From contig CALMJU010000099.1 of assembly GCA_937864465.1 (NCBI GenBank), positions 40,879 to 104,878 on the forward strand: a stretch of 64,000 bases of DNA, written 5' to 3'. The first letter of the stretch is position 1. Every line of letters starts with the position of its first letter. The notes under the pieces are model-generated. The model was not told where the DNA came from. It saw nothing but the letters and a program-made list of their open reading frames with translations, and searched no databases. This document shows positions 1 to 10,087 of this stretch, piece by piece. Origin of the DNA: an uncultured Acidobacteriota bacterium. Lineage in GTDB: Bacteria; Acidobacteriota; Polarisedimenticolia; Polarisedimenticolales; JAIQFR01. Position numbers and translations under genes: made by a program.

Positions 1-30
1 CCCTCCAGCTCCACCACGCCGGAGACGAAA

Positions 31-62
31 AAGGCCAGGAGCTGACGCTCCTGGCCTTTTTT
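31..62. terminator. bidirectional intrinsic terminator
   Basis: A perfect 12-bp stem (arms 31-42 and 47-58) with a TGAC loop is flanked by an A-run on the left and a T-run on the right, so it can work on both strands. It closes the minus-strand gene that ends at 103 and whatever plus-strand gene lies left of the window. Confidence 0.9.
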
Positions 63-102
63 CATTCCTTCCCAAGACCTGACGAAACGTGCGACCTCCG
101 CT

Positions 103-1245
103 CTAGCGCGCCTGCAGGACCTTCACTTCCCTGCCCGAAGGCACGCTCGCGGTCGCGCCCTCCGCGACGGCGGCCGGGTCCACCGTTCCCGTCACCCGGA
201 TGTCGTCGATCCACCAGCCGTCGTCCGCAGGAGTCGGGTTCCAGGAGAAGACGTCCTCGTAGGTTGGGTACGTGGACACCTTGATCCCGGTGGTGATGAA
301 GCGGATCAGGATGTACTTGCCGCGGTAGGCGGCAAGGTCGAAGCGGCTCTCGACCCACGTGCCGAGGCCCGTCTCGCCCTGGAGCCCGGGCCCTTCGGCG
401 TTGTTGAGGTTGGCCGCGTCGAACGGGGCGTCGGTGTCGCCGAGAGAGGCGAAGACCCACTGGTCGTAGCACAGGGAGGACGGGCCCAGCCTGCGCAGCG
501 GGTCCTCGGGATCGTAGAAATCGTCCTCGGTGTTGCCGTCGTCGATCGGGTCGAACGTGCAGTTGACGTAGTTGTCCGCCGGCTGCTCGTCGTAGCCGTT
601 CTGGTAGGGCGCCAGGGTGGCCCAGACGCCCAGGGGATTTCCGGCCTGGTCCACGACCTGCGCCTGGACCACGCCGCCGGCCGACGTTCGGCCCTCGCCT
701 GAGTTCACGTAACGGTAGTCCGGCAGGCTGATCTGATGCTTGAACGACAGATCGACCGTGCCGTCGGACGCGATCTGCATGGGGTTGGCGGTGACGATGG
801 CTTCCAAGGTGGCCAGCGGCGCCGTGACCACGCGCGTGGCGTTCTTGCCCTTCCCGACGAGGAGCGCGCCCATCCAGACGGAGTAGCGCCCGCTGAAAGA
901 TCGTCCTTCATAGGTCTGGCCCGAGCCGTCGACGACATTCCAGAAGAACTCCTCGCCCTGATCCTCGGTGGCCCCGACCCAGCAATCCTTCGCATACTGT
1001 TGGCCAGACTCGACGTAGGTGTTGGAGTTGATCCAGTCCGGGTCGCTGTACTGGCAGCGGTAGCCGTCCGATGCCGTATCGCTGTACAGCCCGGCGTCGA
1101 GATTCATGGGGGCCATCGCGCCGAGCGTGCCGTCTTCGAACCCCTCGAAGAACTCGCCTGCCGCCGCCGGCACGGCGGCCACGACGAGCGCGACCGCCCC
1201 GACGATCAGCGCTCGCCCTCCGATCCGCCTTGAATTAAACAGCAT
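103..1245 (-). CDS. secreted protein, jelly-roll-like, unknown function
   Basis: The product has about 380 residues and I do not recognise its function. An N-terminal signal peptide (two Arg, then a long Ala/Val core ending VPAAAG) predicts export. The mature protein opens with FFEGFEDG and closes with DGWWIDDIRVTG; this pairing is typical of concanavalin/MAM-like beta-sandwich domains found in secreted hydrolases and adhesins, but no catalytic domain is present. Four Cys in the mature part could form disulphides. ATG at 1245 is preferred over the adjacent GTG at 1248 because AGGAGG lies 7 nt before it. The gene stands alone: a terminator follows the stop and the neighbour is divergent. Confidence 0.75.
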   Translation of the reverse strand: MLFNSRRIGGRALIVGAVALVVAAVPAAAGEFFEGFEDGTLGAMAPMNLDAGLYSDTASDGYRCQYSDPDWINSNTYVESGQQYAKDCWVGATEDQGEEFFWNVVDGSGQTYEGRSFSGRYSVWMGALLVGKGKNATRVVTAPLATLEAIVTANPMQIASDGTVDLSFKHQISLPDYRYVNSGEGRTSAGGVVQAQVVDQAGNPLGVWATLAPYQNGYDEQPADNYVNCTFDPIDDGNTEDDFYDPEDPLRRLGPSSLCYDQWVFASLGDTDAPFDAANLNNAEGPGLQGETGLGTWVESRFDLAAYRGKYILIRFITTGIKVSTYPTYEDVFSWNPTPADDGWWIDDIRVTGTVDPAAVAEGATASVPSGREVKVLQAR

Positions 1246-1410
1246 CACCGTTCCTCCTTTCGTTGCGGTCCCCGAAGGCGTGGGACGGTAGACTCACGCC
1301 GTCGCCATCCGCTTTGTCTGGGTGTACGGCGAAGGAAGAGTGGGATCAATCTCGTTTTTCAAGAACTTGCGGAGTCCCGGACCGCAAGGCTCCGGGGCGA
1401 GCGCGATTCT

Positions 1411-1439
1411 TTGACAGCTTCTCCTCCCTGACGTACCGT
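1411..1439 (+). promoter_or_regulatory. sigma-70-type promoter for the Fe-S carrier gene
   Basis: A perfect -35 TTGACA (1411-1416), a 17-bp spacer and TACCGT (1434-1439) lie about 65 nt before the ATG at 1504. The promoter may also serve dgt downstream. Confidence 0.5.
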
Positions 1440-1503
1440 GGAGCGGGGATGCAACGGGGCCGCCGGACGGCCTCCGCGGAGCGTTCCCGGAGGGACGCGC
1501 GTC

Positions 1504-1827
1504 ATGATCCAGGTGACCGAAGCAGCGGCACGCAAGGTGAAGGAGTTGCTGGCCGCGGAGAAGAGGGACGGGTACGGGCTGCGGGTCGCGGTGCAGGGCG
1601 GCGGCTGCTCGGGCTTCCAGTACGGCCTGTCGTTCGAGAACACGCAGGGGGCGAACGACGAGGTGATGGAGGTCGAGGGGATCAAGATCTACGTCGATGC
1701 CATGTCCGGCATGTACCTGGACGGCGCCAAGATCGACTACGTCGAAAGCGCTCAAGGCGCGGGCTTCAAGATCGACAATCCGAACAACACGGGGACCTGC
1801 GGCTGCGGACACCGGCCGCCGGCGTAG
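1504..1827 (+). CDS. A-type iron-sulfur carrier (IscA/ErpA/HesB family)
   Basis: The 107-residue protein has the normal length for A-type carriers, which hold a [2Fe-2S] or [4Fe-4S] cluster and pass it to apoproteins in the cytoplasm. All three ligand cysteines are present: one in GGGCSGFQYGL (about residue 37) and two in the C-terminal GTCGCG motif. The start is ATG 1504 (MIQVTEAAARKVK), which matches the family N-terminus and has CGGAGGG about 9 nt before it; the longer upstream reading has no homology-like character. dgt follows after 69 nt. IscA, SufA and ErpA cannot be told apart from sequence alone, and no isc or suf neighbours are in the window. Confidence 0.93.
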   Translation: MIQVTEAAARKVKELLAAEKRDGYGLRVAVQGGGCSGFQYGLSFENTQGANDEVMEVEGIKIYVDAMSGMYLDGAKIDYVESAQGAGFKIDNPNNTGTCGCGHRPPA

Positions 1828-1896
1828 CGTTCCCACGCGAGGGAGCGGGTTCCCCTCGTTGACGCCCGGCGTCCCTCTTCGATAGGCTTGCCCGCG

Positions 1897-3051
1897 ATGA
1901 TTTCCGGCACGCGGGACCCCGAGTCGGCGCTCGCCCCGTACGCGCAGCGGGCGTCGGCCACGCGCGGACGGCGCCACCGCGAGGAGGAGGCTCCCTACCG
2001 GAGCGCTTTCCAGCGCGACCGGGACCGGATCATCCATAGCCGCGCGTTCCGCAGGCTCGAGTACAAGACCCAGGTCTTCGTCAACCACGAGGGGGACCAC
2101 TACCGGACGCGCCTCACCCACAGCATCGAGGTGAGCCAGATCGGGAGAACGGTCGCGCGTGCGCTCGGGCTGAACGAGGATCTCGTGGAGTCCCTGGCCC
2201 TGTCGCACGACCTCGGCCACACGCCGTTCGGCCACCTCGGGGAGGACGTACTCGCGGAGAGGATGCGGGCGCTCGGAGGCTTCAACCACAACCGGCAGAC
2301 GCTCCGGATCGTCGAGCACCTCGAGGAGCGCTATCCCGACTTCCCGGGGCTCAACCTGACCTGGGAGGTCCGGGAGGCGATCGCGAAGCACTCGGGTCCG
2401 ATCGATCTCGGCTCGGCCCCGGAGTTCGCCGAGTACGACCCGGGGCTGCTCCCCCCGCTGGAGGCCCAGCTCGTCGACCCGGTCGACGAAATCGCCTACA
2501 ACCACCACGACGTCGACGACGGACTGGAGTCGGGGCTGCTCGACGTCGAGGACCTCGCGGCGTCGGTCCCGCTCTTCGGGGAGCCCCTCCGGGCGGCCCG
2601 GAGGAGACGGCGGTCCTCGGACGAGAGACAGATCCGGAGCGAGGCGCTGCGCGGCCTGATCGACGGGCTCGTGACCGACCTCATCCGGACGACGGAAGCG
2701 AACGTGGCCGCCGCGGGGGTGGCCTGCGTTCGGAAGGTGCGCGAGGCGGGGCGGCCGCTCGTCGGCCTCTCGCCGGAGGTCGCGGCCGAGAACCAGGTCC
2801 TCAAGAAGTACCTGCGCGAGCGCCTGTACCACCACCACCGCATCGAGCGGATGAAGGACAAGGCGCGCCGGGTCCTCGAGGCGCTGTTCGACCGGTACCT
2901 GGAGAACCCCCGGCTCCTGCCGGACGACACGCGCCGGCGCGTCGCGATCGACGGCCTCGAGCGCACGATCGCCGATTACGTCGCCGGCATGACCGACCGG
3001 TACGCCGTCGAGGAGCACCGGCGGCTCTTCGACCCCGGTGTCCGGGTCTGA
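1897..3051 (+). CDS. dgt: deoxyguanosinetriphosphate triphosphohydrolase-like HD protein
   Basis: A 384-residue HD-domain hydrolase of the dGTPase family, predicted to cleave dNTPs to deoxynucleoside plus tripolyphosphate and so tune dNTP pools. The N-terminal signature FRRLEYKTQVF and the metal-binding set are visible: the His of RLTHSIEVSQIGR, the HD pair in ALSHDLGHTPFGH, and the later Asp in VDEIAYNHHDVDDG. The length fits the shorter dGTPase-like class rather than E. coli Dgt (about 505 residues), so substrate preference is uncertain. ATG 1897 is preferred over the in-frame TTG at 1888. It shares its direction with the Fe-S carrier gene upstream and lies 29 nt from the reductase gene downstream. 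Confidence 0.92.
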   Translation: MISGTRDPESALAPYAQRASATRGRRHREEEAPYRSAFQRDRDRIIHSRAFRRLEYKTQVFVNHEGDHYRTRLTHSIEVSQIGRTVARALGLNEDLVESLALSHDLGHTPFGHLGEDVLAERMRALGGFNHNRQTLRIVEHLEERYPDFPGLNLTWEVREAIAKHSGPIDLGSAPEFAEYDPGLLPPLEAQLVDPVDEIAYNHHDVDDGLESGLLDVEDLAASVPLFGEPLRAARRRRRSSDERQIRSEALRGLIDGLVTDLIRTTEANVAAAGVACVRKVREAGRPLVGLSPEVAAENQVLKKYLRERLYHHHRIERMKDKARRVLEALFDRYLENPRLLPDDTRRRVAIDGLERTIADYVAGMTDRYAVEEHRRLFDPGVRV

Positions 3052-3080
3052 CCTTCCGGAGCCGGCGGAGAGGAGGTCGC

Positions 3081-4109
3081 GTGCGAGCCGTCGTCATCCG
3101 AGAGCACGGCGGGCCCGAGGTCCTCCGCATCGAGGAGCGTCCCGTGCCGCAGCCCGGTCCGGGAGAGGTTCGCGTGCGGGTTCGGGCGGTCGGGGTGAAC
3201 CACCTCGACCTCTGGGTCCGCAGGGGAGTGCCCGGCCACCCGTTCCCGCTGCCGATCGTTCCGGGGTCGGACGTCGTCGGCACGGTGGACGCGCTGGGAG
3301 CCGGCACCCGGGGATTCGGCGAGGGGGACGCGGTCGTCGTCGCTCCGGGGTACTCCTGCGGGCGGTGCGACGCCTGCCGCTCCGGCAGGGAGCCGCTCTG
3401 CCGGGAGTACGGGATCCTCGGAGAGTCGCGGGACGGCGGGTGCGCGGAGTTCCTGGTCGTCGGGTCGTCGAGCCTCTTCCCGATGCCGGCGCGCCTCGAT
3501 TTCGCCTCGGCGGCGGCCGTGCCGCTGGTGTTCCTGACCGCCTGGCACATGCTCGTGGATCGCGCCCGGGTCCGTCCCGGGGAGACTGTCCTCGTGCACG
3601 CCGCGGGCTCCGGCGTCTCGTCGGCGGCGATCCAGATCGCGAGGCTCTTGGGAGCCCGAGTCCTGGCCACGGCCGGCTCGCCCGAGAAGTGCGAGAAGGC
3701 GCTCCGGCTCGGGGCGGAGGAGGCGGTGCACCACCGGGTCTCGGACTTCGGGCGCGAGGCCAGGCGGTGGACTTCGGGGCGCGGCGTGGACGTCGCCGTC
3801 GATCACGTCGGAGCGGAGACGTTCGACGGGACGATTCGATGCCTGGCCAAGGGAGGGCGCTACGTCACGTGCGGCGCGACGTCGGGGTACGAGATGAAGA
3901 CCGATTTCCGCCTCGTGTTCTTCAAGGGGCTTTCGATCCTGGGCTCGACGATGGGATCGAACCACGAGCTGTCGGCCGTGCTGGCGCACGTCGCGGCCGG
4001 CCGCCTCGATCCGGTGCTGGACCGCCGCTTCGCCCTGGAGGAGGTCGCCGAGGCGCACCGTCATCTCGAGAGCCGCACCGGCTTCGGGAAGACGGTCCTG
4101 GTCCTCTGA
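3081..4109 (+). CDS. zinc-binding MDR-family oxidoreductase (quinone reductase-like)
   Basis: The 342-residue protein has the medium-chain dehydrogenase layout: a GroES-like N-terminal domain, then a Rossmann domain with VLVHAAGSGVSSAAIQIA (about residues 170-187). The structural-zinc lobe is intact (GYSCGRCDACRSGREPLC). The catalytic-zinc ligands are missing: the usual Cys is replaced in VGVNHLDLWVRRG, and GHE is replaced by GSD. It is therefore probably an NADPH-dependent quinone or enone reductase rather than a zinc alcohol dehydrogenase. The start is GTG 3081 with AGGAGG at 3071-3076. The physiological substrate cannot be read from the sequence. Confidence 0.88.
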   Translation: MRAVVIREHGGPEVLRIEERPVPQPGPGEVRVRVRAVGVNHLDLWVRRGVPGHPFPLPIVPGSDVVGTVDALGAGTRGFGEGDAVVVAPGYSCGRCDACRSGREPLCREYGILGESRDGGCAEFLVVGSSSLFPMPARLDFASAAAVPLVFLTAWHMLVDRARVRPGETVLVHAAGSGVSSAAIQIARLLGARVLATAGSPEKCEKALRLGAEEAVHHRVSDFGREARRWTSGRGVDVAVDHVGAETFDGTIRCLAKGGRYVTCGATSGYEMKTDFRLVFFKGLSILGSTMGSNHELSAVLAHVAAGRLDPVLDRRFALEEVAEAHRHLESRTGFGKTVLVL

Positions 4110-4218
4110 GGCCGGCCGCACTACCGCGGATGCCGCGTTTACGGTACCCTGCTCTCCGTCGTCGAGGCGGGCCCGCATCGACGGCGGAAGGGCGGACGGG
4201 GGGAGGGGGCAACGAGAG

Positions 4219-4590
4219 ATGGGGAAGCGCATCCTCGTCGTGGATGACGAGGTCGAGATCCGGGAGATGCTCCGGGACGTCCTCTCGTACGAGGGGTACG
4301 AGGTGCACGTCGCGCACGACGCCGCGTCGGCGCTCGAGGCGATCAAGGACAGCATCTACGACGCGGCGCTCCTGGACTTCAACCTGCCCGACATGGACGG
4401 CGTCATGCTGCACCAGCGGATCCGGCAGATGGATCCGGAGCTCGCCGGGCGCTGCGTGTTCATGTCCGGCCTCGTCCAGTCCGACAGCAATCTCGACTAC
4501 TACTCCTCCCAGAGCAGCGGCTTCCTCTCCAAGCCGTTCGACATCGGCAACGTGCTGCGGGTGGTCCGCGAGCTGCTCGCGGAGGCGTGA
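4219..4590 (+). CDS. single-domain response regulator (CheY-like receiver)
   Basis: A 123-residue stand-alone receiver domain. The acidic pocket D9-D10, the phospho-acceptor D53 (LLDFNLPDMDG), the Ser of FMSG and the Lys of LSKPFD are all present, so it should be phosphorylatable. There is no output domain; it probably acts by protein contact in a phosphorelay or motility/surface circuit. No histidine kinase lies nearby. It is convergent with the TPR gene, with 1 nt between the two stop codons. Confidence 0.93.
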   Translation: MGKRILVVDDEVEIREMLRDVLSYEGYEVHVAHDAASALEAIKDSIYDAALLDFNLPDMDGVMLHQRIRQMDPELAGRCVFMSGLVQSDSNLDYYSSQSSGFLSKPFDIGNVLRVVRELLAEA

Positions 4591-4591
4591 G

Positions 4592-5077
4592 TCATCCCCT
4601 CGCGCTCGCCCCGGAGCGCGGACCCGGCGCGGACAGCTTGCCCAGCAGGACGTTGATCGGGTTGCTCCGGGACAGGAATTGCAGGACGGGCGGACGCCTC
4701 CGGCCCATGCGCTGGATCTCCCGGAGGATCCCGGGGTGCCCGGGCGAGAGATCGAGTCCCTGCCGGAGCACGGCGTGGGCCTCCCGCCGCTTGCCGGCGA
4801 CCAGCAAGACGCGCGCGAGGTTCCAGCACAGGTCCGGGTTGTAGAACTCCCGCGCGAGGGCCTCCCTGCAGAGCCGCACCGCGTCGTCCCGGCGGTTGGG
4901 CTGGAACGCGACGCACAGTCCGAAGTAGGACAGGTAGCGCGGCTGAGGCCGGAGCGCCCCCAGGCGCCGCTCGAGCTCCACGGCGGCCTCGAACCTCGCG
5001 AGCGCCTCGATCCTGCGTCCCGCCGCGAGCGCCTCGAGCCCCTTGCGGAAACTTTCCTCGGCCGGACGGATCAGCAC
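4592..5077 (-). CDS. small TPR-repeat protein
   Basis: About 161 residues, mostly helical, with TPR-like repeats (AEESFRKGLEALAAGRRIEAL, then a unit around NPDLCWNLARVLLVAGKRREA). No signal peptide is seen, so it is probably cytoplasmic and acts as an interaction scaffold. The C-terminal third is Arg/Pro-rich. The start is uncertain: GTG 5077 has a GGGG stretch 7 nt before it, while an in-frame TTG at 5134 would add 19 residues but has no ribosome-binding site. The partner is unknown. Confidence 0.7.
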   Translation of the reverse strand: MLIRPAEESFRKGLEALAAGRRIEALARFEAAVELERRLGALRPQPRYLSYFGLCVAFQPNRRDDAVRLCREALAREFYNPDLCWNLARVLLVAGKRREAHAVLRQGLDLSPGHPGILREIQRMGRRRPPVLQFLSRSNPINVLLGKLSAPGPRSGASARG

Positions 5078-5222
5078 GACTCGACCCCGCCGCCCCGACG
5101 GGCGGTTCCGGGTCCAATATCGAGGCCGGCGCAAGGGCGCGCCATGGCGATTTCCGTGCGTCGCCTGACGGAATCGTGAGGTGGGAAACCCCGCTCCGGC
5201 GCGCTCGGCGGCCGCCCCGCGC

Positions 5223-7142
5223 TCAGCCCCGGAGCCGATCCACCATCTCGTCGTTGATACGGATCTTGTGCCGCTGGCGCGCGCCGTCGAGGATCGACTG
5301 CAGGACCTCTGCTCGGCGCTGGCCGAGCAGCTCGTTCCTCATCTCGCCCTTCGAAGTCTCGAACTTCGCGGGGTCGAACGTCTGCACGGCCTGGATCGAG
5401 TAGATCAGTGCTCCGGACTCGGTCTCGACGACGCCCCTGTCGCCGGCCTTCGCCGACGTCGAGAACGCGATCCTGTCGAGCTCCGGGGAACGGCCCGCGC
5501 CCGGGAGGTTCCGCCCGGGGACGATCTCGACGCCGGTCCGAACCTCGGTCCCGAGGGCCCTGGCCGCGGCGGCGAGATCGGCGCTCGACGCCAGCGTCCG
5601 GCGGGCCGCGGTCGCGGCCGCCTCGCGGGCCCGTGCGTTCAGGATCTCCGTCCGGACCTGGTCCCGGACCTCCTGGAGAGGCGCGACGGAGGCGGGCACC
5701 GCCTCGACCGCCGCCACGATCGCCAGTCCGGCCGCGACGCCCAGCGGCTCGCTCACGGTCCCCGGGGCCATCTGGAGCACGGTGTCCAGGAATTCGGGGG
5801 ACGGGCCGAGGTCCGCGGGAGGGGTCTCCCGCGTGACCACGCGCTCCGTCACGGCCAGATTCGCCCGCGCGGCCGCCGCGTCGAGGTCCTTCGGCGTCGC
5901 CGCGTCCTCGCGGAGCCGCCTCGCCTCCGTCTGGACCTCCTCCTGGGCCCGCTGCAGCTCGAGCTGCCGCTTGATGCCGTCCTTCACCTCGTCGAACGGG
6001 ACGGCGCCGGCGGGCCGCGAGTCCGACACCTGGAGCACGTGGAAGCCGAACTCGGTCTCGACCACGGGGGCGAGCTGCCCGGGGGGGGTGTCGAAGGCGG
6101 CGGCGGCGAATCGGGGCGTCATCTGGGCGCGGGCGAACCAGCCGAGGTCGCCTCCGTTCTTGGCGGAGCCGGGGTCCTCGGAGAGCGACCTCGCGAGCGC
6201 GGCGAAGTCCTCGCCCTTGCGGATCCGATCGAGGACCTCCTCGGCCCGTCTGCGCGCCGTCTCCTTCGCGTCGGGCGCGGCGCTCTCGGGGACCGCGAAG
6301 AGGATGTGCCGCGCGCGCCGCTGCTCCGGCCGCTGCATCTTCTCGCGATTCGCCTCGTAGTACTTCCGCACGTCGTCGTCTGCGACCTGGACCTTGGCGA
6401 GAAACGCCTGCCGCGCGACCACGACCCACCGCACGCGCCGCCCCTCGCTCCGGCGGTATCGCTCCTCATGGGCCTCGTACCACGACCTCACGTCGCCGTC
6501 CGAGATCTGCGTGGAGATCTTCTGCGCGGCCGCGGGGACCACGACGAGATCCATCGTCGCGCGCTGGCTCCGGGAGCGGTAGACGTCGAGGACCTCCCGG
6601 TCCGAGATCCGCACGGGCTCGGTGACGAGATTCCGCCACTTGTCGATCGTGATGTCGTCCGCGAGATTGCGCTCGAACGCGGCCACGCCGCCGGGGTAGC
6701 TGCGAGAGACCATCGCGGTATAGCGCTGCTTGCCGACGAACCGCCCGCTCTCGTCCCGGAAGGTCGGCTGCGACAGGATCTCGCGCGAGACCTCCGCGGG
6801 GGAAGCGGCGAGCCCGAGAGAGCGCGCCTCGGCGAGCATCACGCGACGGTCGACGAGCGACTGGACGACCTGGCGCCCGAGCTGGAGCTGCTCGCGGACC
6901 TGCTCGTACTGGTCTCCGAGGACCTGGCGATAGTACTCGTCGGCTCTCCGGGCGGCTTCCAGGAACTCCCGGCTGCCGATCGTCGAGTCGTCCACGACCG
7001 CCGCCCAGTCCTCGTCGGCCCCGGACCGTCGCCCGCCCCCGCTGCCCCCGAAGTAGTAGCCGAGGTACAGCACCATCGAGATCGCGACGATCCACAGCAC
7101 CCACTTGAGGTGCCGGAAGTTCTCCCGCATCGCGTTCAGCAT
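5223..7142 (-). CDS. ppiD: PpiD/SurA-type peptidyl-prolyl isomerase, membrane-anchored
   Basis: The 639-residue protein starts with one transmembrane anchor (about residues 14-32, WVLWIVAISMVLYLGYYFGG), then a SurA_N-like helical region with the chaperone segment RVMLAEARSLGLAASPAEV, a parvulin domain (RARHILFAVPE ... LARSLSEDPGSAKNGGDLGWF ... FGFHVLQV, about residues 275-375) and a second degenerate parvulin-like half. This is the PpiD architecture: an inner-membrane periplasmic foldase for outer-membrane and secreted proteins. ATG 7142 is chosen because GGAG lies 8 nt before it; the in-frame GTG at 7157 has none. Its leader carries a palindrome over the likely transcription start. Confidence 0.88.
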   Translation of the reverse strand: MLNAMRENFRHLKWVLWIVAISMVLYLGYYFGGSGGGRRSGADEDWAAVVDDSTIGSREFLEAARRADEYYRQVLGDQYEQVREQLQLGRQVVQSLVDRRVMLAEARSLGLAASPAEVSREILSQPTFRDESGRFVGKQRYTAMVSRSYPGGVAAFERNLADDITIDKWRNLVTEPVRISDREVLDVYRSRSQRATMDLVVVPAAAQKISTQISDGDVRSWYEAHEERYRRSEGRRVRWVVVARQAFLAKVQVADDDVRKYYEANREKMQRPEQRRARHILFAVPESAAPDAKETARRRAEEVLDRIRKGEDFAALARSLSEDPGSAKNGGDLGWFARAQMTPRFAAAAFDTPPGQLAPVVETEFGFHVLQVSDSRPAGAVPFDEVKDGIKRQLELQRAQEEVQTEARRLREDAATPKDLDAAAARANLAVTERVVTRETPPADLGPSPEFLDTVLQMAPGTVSEPLGVAAGLAIVAAVEAVPASVAPLQEVRDQVRTEILNARAREAAATAARRTLASSADLAAAARALGTEVRTGVEIVPGRNLPGAGRSPELDRIAFSTSAKAGDRGVVETESGALIYSIQAVQTFDPAKFETSKGEMRNELLGQRRAEVLQSILDGARQRHKIRINDEMVDRLRG

Positions 7143-7161
7143 CGGCGCAACTCCCACTCGG

Positions 7162-7206
7162 TTGGCGAAAGCGCCAAAGTCTATCGCATGCAGGCAGATG
7201 CGGCAA
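7162..7206 (-). promoter_or_regulatory. ppiD promoter with palindromic operator candidate
   Basis: Read on the minus strand: TTGCCG (7201-7206), a 17-bp spacer and TAGACT (7178-7183). Directly downstream, over the expected +1, is a perfect 16-bp palindrome TTGGCG-N4-CGCCAA (7162-7177). As DNA it fits a dimeric repressor site; as RNA it would be a 6-bp hairpin at the very 5' end. Confidence 0.5.
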
Positions 7207-7251
7207 CCTGCGGGGCTCGCCGGGCGCTCGTCGCCGCGCGGAGGCCGGCGG

Positions 7252-7281
7252 TTGGCCCCGGGCCCCCCGCCATGTTAGATT
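7252..7281 (+). promoter_or_regulatory. promoter for the FecR-domain gene
   Basis: TTGGCC (7252-7257), an 18-bp spacer and an extended -10 TGT-TAGATT (7273-7281) lie about 52 nt before the ATG at 7334. It is back-to-back with the ppiD promoter. Confidence 0.5.
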
Positions 7282-7333
7282 CGCCCCGCCCGAGACCCCG
7301 AGGCGCGCGACCACGAGAGGGCGACTGCGCGGA

Positions 7334-8791
7334 ATGAACTACCAGCCCCCCAAGAGCAAGGTCCTCCTGGACTGGGTGAACGTCTCCTACCGGAGCGCGG
7401 CGCTCACGGTGTTCGCGGTCCTTCTGCTCGCCGGGATCGCCGGGGGCGTCTACTGGCGCTACTTCGCGGGAAGCGGGCCGAGGTCGGAGGCCCAGGAGGC
7501 GATCCAGCGCGCGACCACGAAGCTGGCCGAGGCTTCCGCCGTCGCCCGGGATGCGCGGCTCGAGCAGCTGACGGCGACGGCTGCGGTCGCCCTCGACGAG
7601 GCGAGAAAGGAGTTCGAGGGCGGGCGATTCGACGTTTCCCGCGTGGCGGCGATCCGCTCGGAGAACCTCTCGCAGAAAGCTCTCGATATCGCCCGGGGGC
7701 AGGGCTCCGGATCCCCCGAGGTGCGGTTCTACCGGATCGAGGGAGACGTCCGAGTGAAGCGGGCCGGAGAGTTCGCCTGGGAGCCGGCGGACCGGAAGCA
7801 GGTGCTGCGGCTCGGGGACCAGGTGAAGACCGCGGCCTCGGCGTCCGTGCAGCTGATCTACTTCGACGGCACCGTGACGACGGTCCAGCCCGGGTCGCTG
7901 CTCGAGATCCGGGACCTGAGCGAGAACCCCGCGACCAAGGTGCGGAAGGTGAGCGAGAAGCTCAACTGGGGCGAGATCACCGCGTCCACGCAGCGCCGGA
8001 ACGTCGAGGGATCGTTCCACGCGGTGGAGACGGACGCCGCCACGGCGCGGACGGCGGAATCGGGAGAGCTGCGCGTCGCCTACGACAAGGAGACGAAGGC
8101 GGCGGTCTTCGACGTGTTCTCGGGCCGCGTCGAGGTCGCGGGCGCGGACCGCAGCGAGGTCGTGACCGCCGGCGAGCGGATGCAGGCCGCCTCCGGGACC
8201 GGACTGTCGGCGAAGGAGGTCCTCCCAGGGGTCCCGAGGCTGATCGCTCCGTCGGACCAGCGCGTCTTCGTCTACCAGAACCCCGCGGAGAGCAACACCG
8301 CCCTCCAGTGGGAGAAGGTTCCGGGAGCGGCGCGGTACCGCCTCGTCATCTCGGACCGCGTGCTCTTCGCGCGCCTCCTGTACGACGCCGAGCGGGAGGA
8401 CACCTCGGTGACGATCGCAGGGATCGCGGCGGGGTCGTATTTCTGGAAGGTCTCCGCCGTATCCCCGTCCGGCGTTCGCGGGCCGTTCAGCGAGCCGAGG
8501 TCCTTCCGGGTCTCCAGCCACAAGCTCCGGGATCGCGAGGACACGACTCCGCCGAAGCTCGAGATCTCGGACTTCGTGCAGACCGGACCGATGCTGATCA
8601 TCAACGGGCGCACGGAGCCGGGTGCGCTCCTCTGGGTGGATTCGGAGAAAGTGGACGTGTACGAGGACGGCTCGTTCTACGCCGTGATCCGGCTCCGGAA
8701 GGAGGGCGTGAACGAGCTGCGCCTGCTCGCCCAGGACCCCGCCGGGAACGAGAGCACGCTCATCCATCGCGCCTACGTCGAGACCTACTGA
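7334..8791 (+). CDS. membrane-anchored FecR-domain protein with Fn3-like C-terminus
   Basis: The 485-residue protein has an N-terminal transmembrane anchor (about 22-42), a helical linker, a FecR domain (about 125-300: VRFYRIEGDVRVKRAG ... VQPGSLLEIRDL), a fibronectin-III-like domain (about 310-395) with the WEKVPGAARYRLVIS and FWKVSAVSPSG signatures, and a C-terminal Ig-like unit (INGRTEPGALLWVD). FecR domains here need not sense iron; in deltaproteobacteria and acidobacteria they occur in envelope-structure proteins. The topology puts all folded domains in the periplasm. It lies directly before mreB but has its own promoter. The function is not assigned. Confidence 0.85.
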   Translation: MNYQPPKSKVLLDWVNVSYRSAALTVFAVLLLAGIAGGVYWRYFAGSGPRSEAQEAIQRATTKLAEASAVARDARLEQLTATAAVALDEARKEFEGGRFDVSRVAAIRSENLSQKALDIARGQGSGSPEVRFYRIEGDVRVKRAGEFAWEPADRKQVLRLGDQVKTAASASVQLIYFDGTVTTVQPGSLLEIRDLSENPATKVRKVSEKLNWGEITASTQRRNVEGSFHAVETDAATARTAESGELRVAYDKETKAAVFDVFSGRVEVAGADRSEVVTAGERMQAASGTGLSAKEVLPGVPRLIAPSDQRVFVYQNPAESNTALQWEKVPGAARYRLVISDRVLFARLLYDAEREDTSVTIAGIAAGSYFWKVSAVSPSGVRGPFSEPRSFRVSSHKLRDREDTTPPKLEISDFVQTGPMLIINGRTEPGALLWVDSEKVDVYEDGSFYAVIRLRKEGVNELRLLAQDPAGNESTLIHRAYVETY

Positions 8792-8832
8792 CGATCGGCA
8801 GGCTCCGGGCGGCGCGGCGACGGCGGACCCGG

Positions 8833-9989
<1,157 letters not shown>

Positions 9990-10087
9990 CCCGCCGGCGG
10001 AGGCGCGATCCCATTCTCGAGGCGACGAAGGCGGAGGCGGGACCCGGAGCGGCGGCGCGCCGCGGGCTCGCTTCCCGGTGACCTGAC

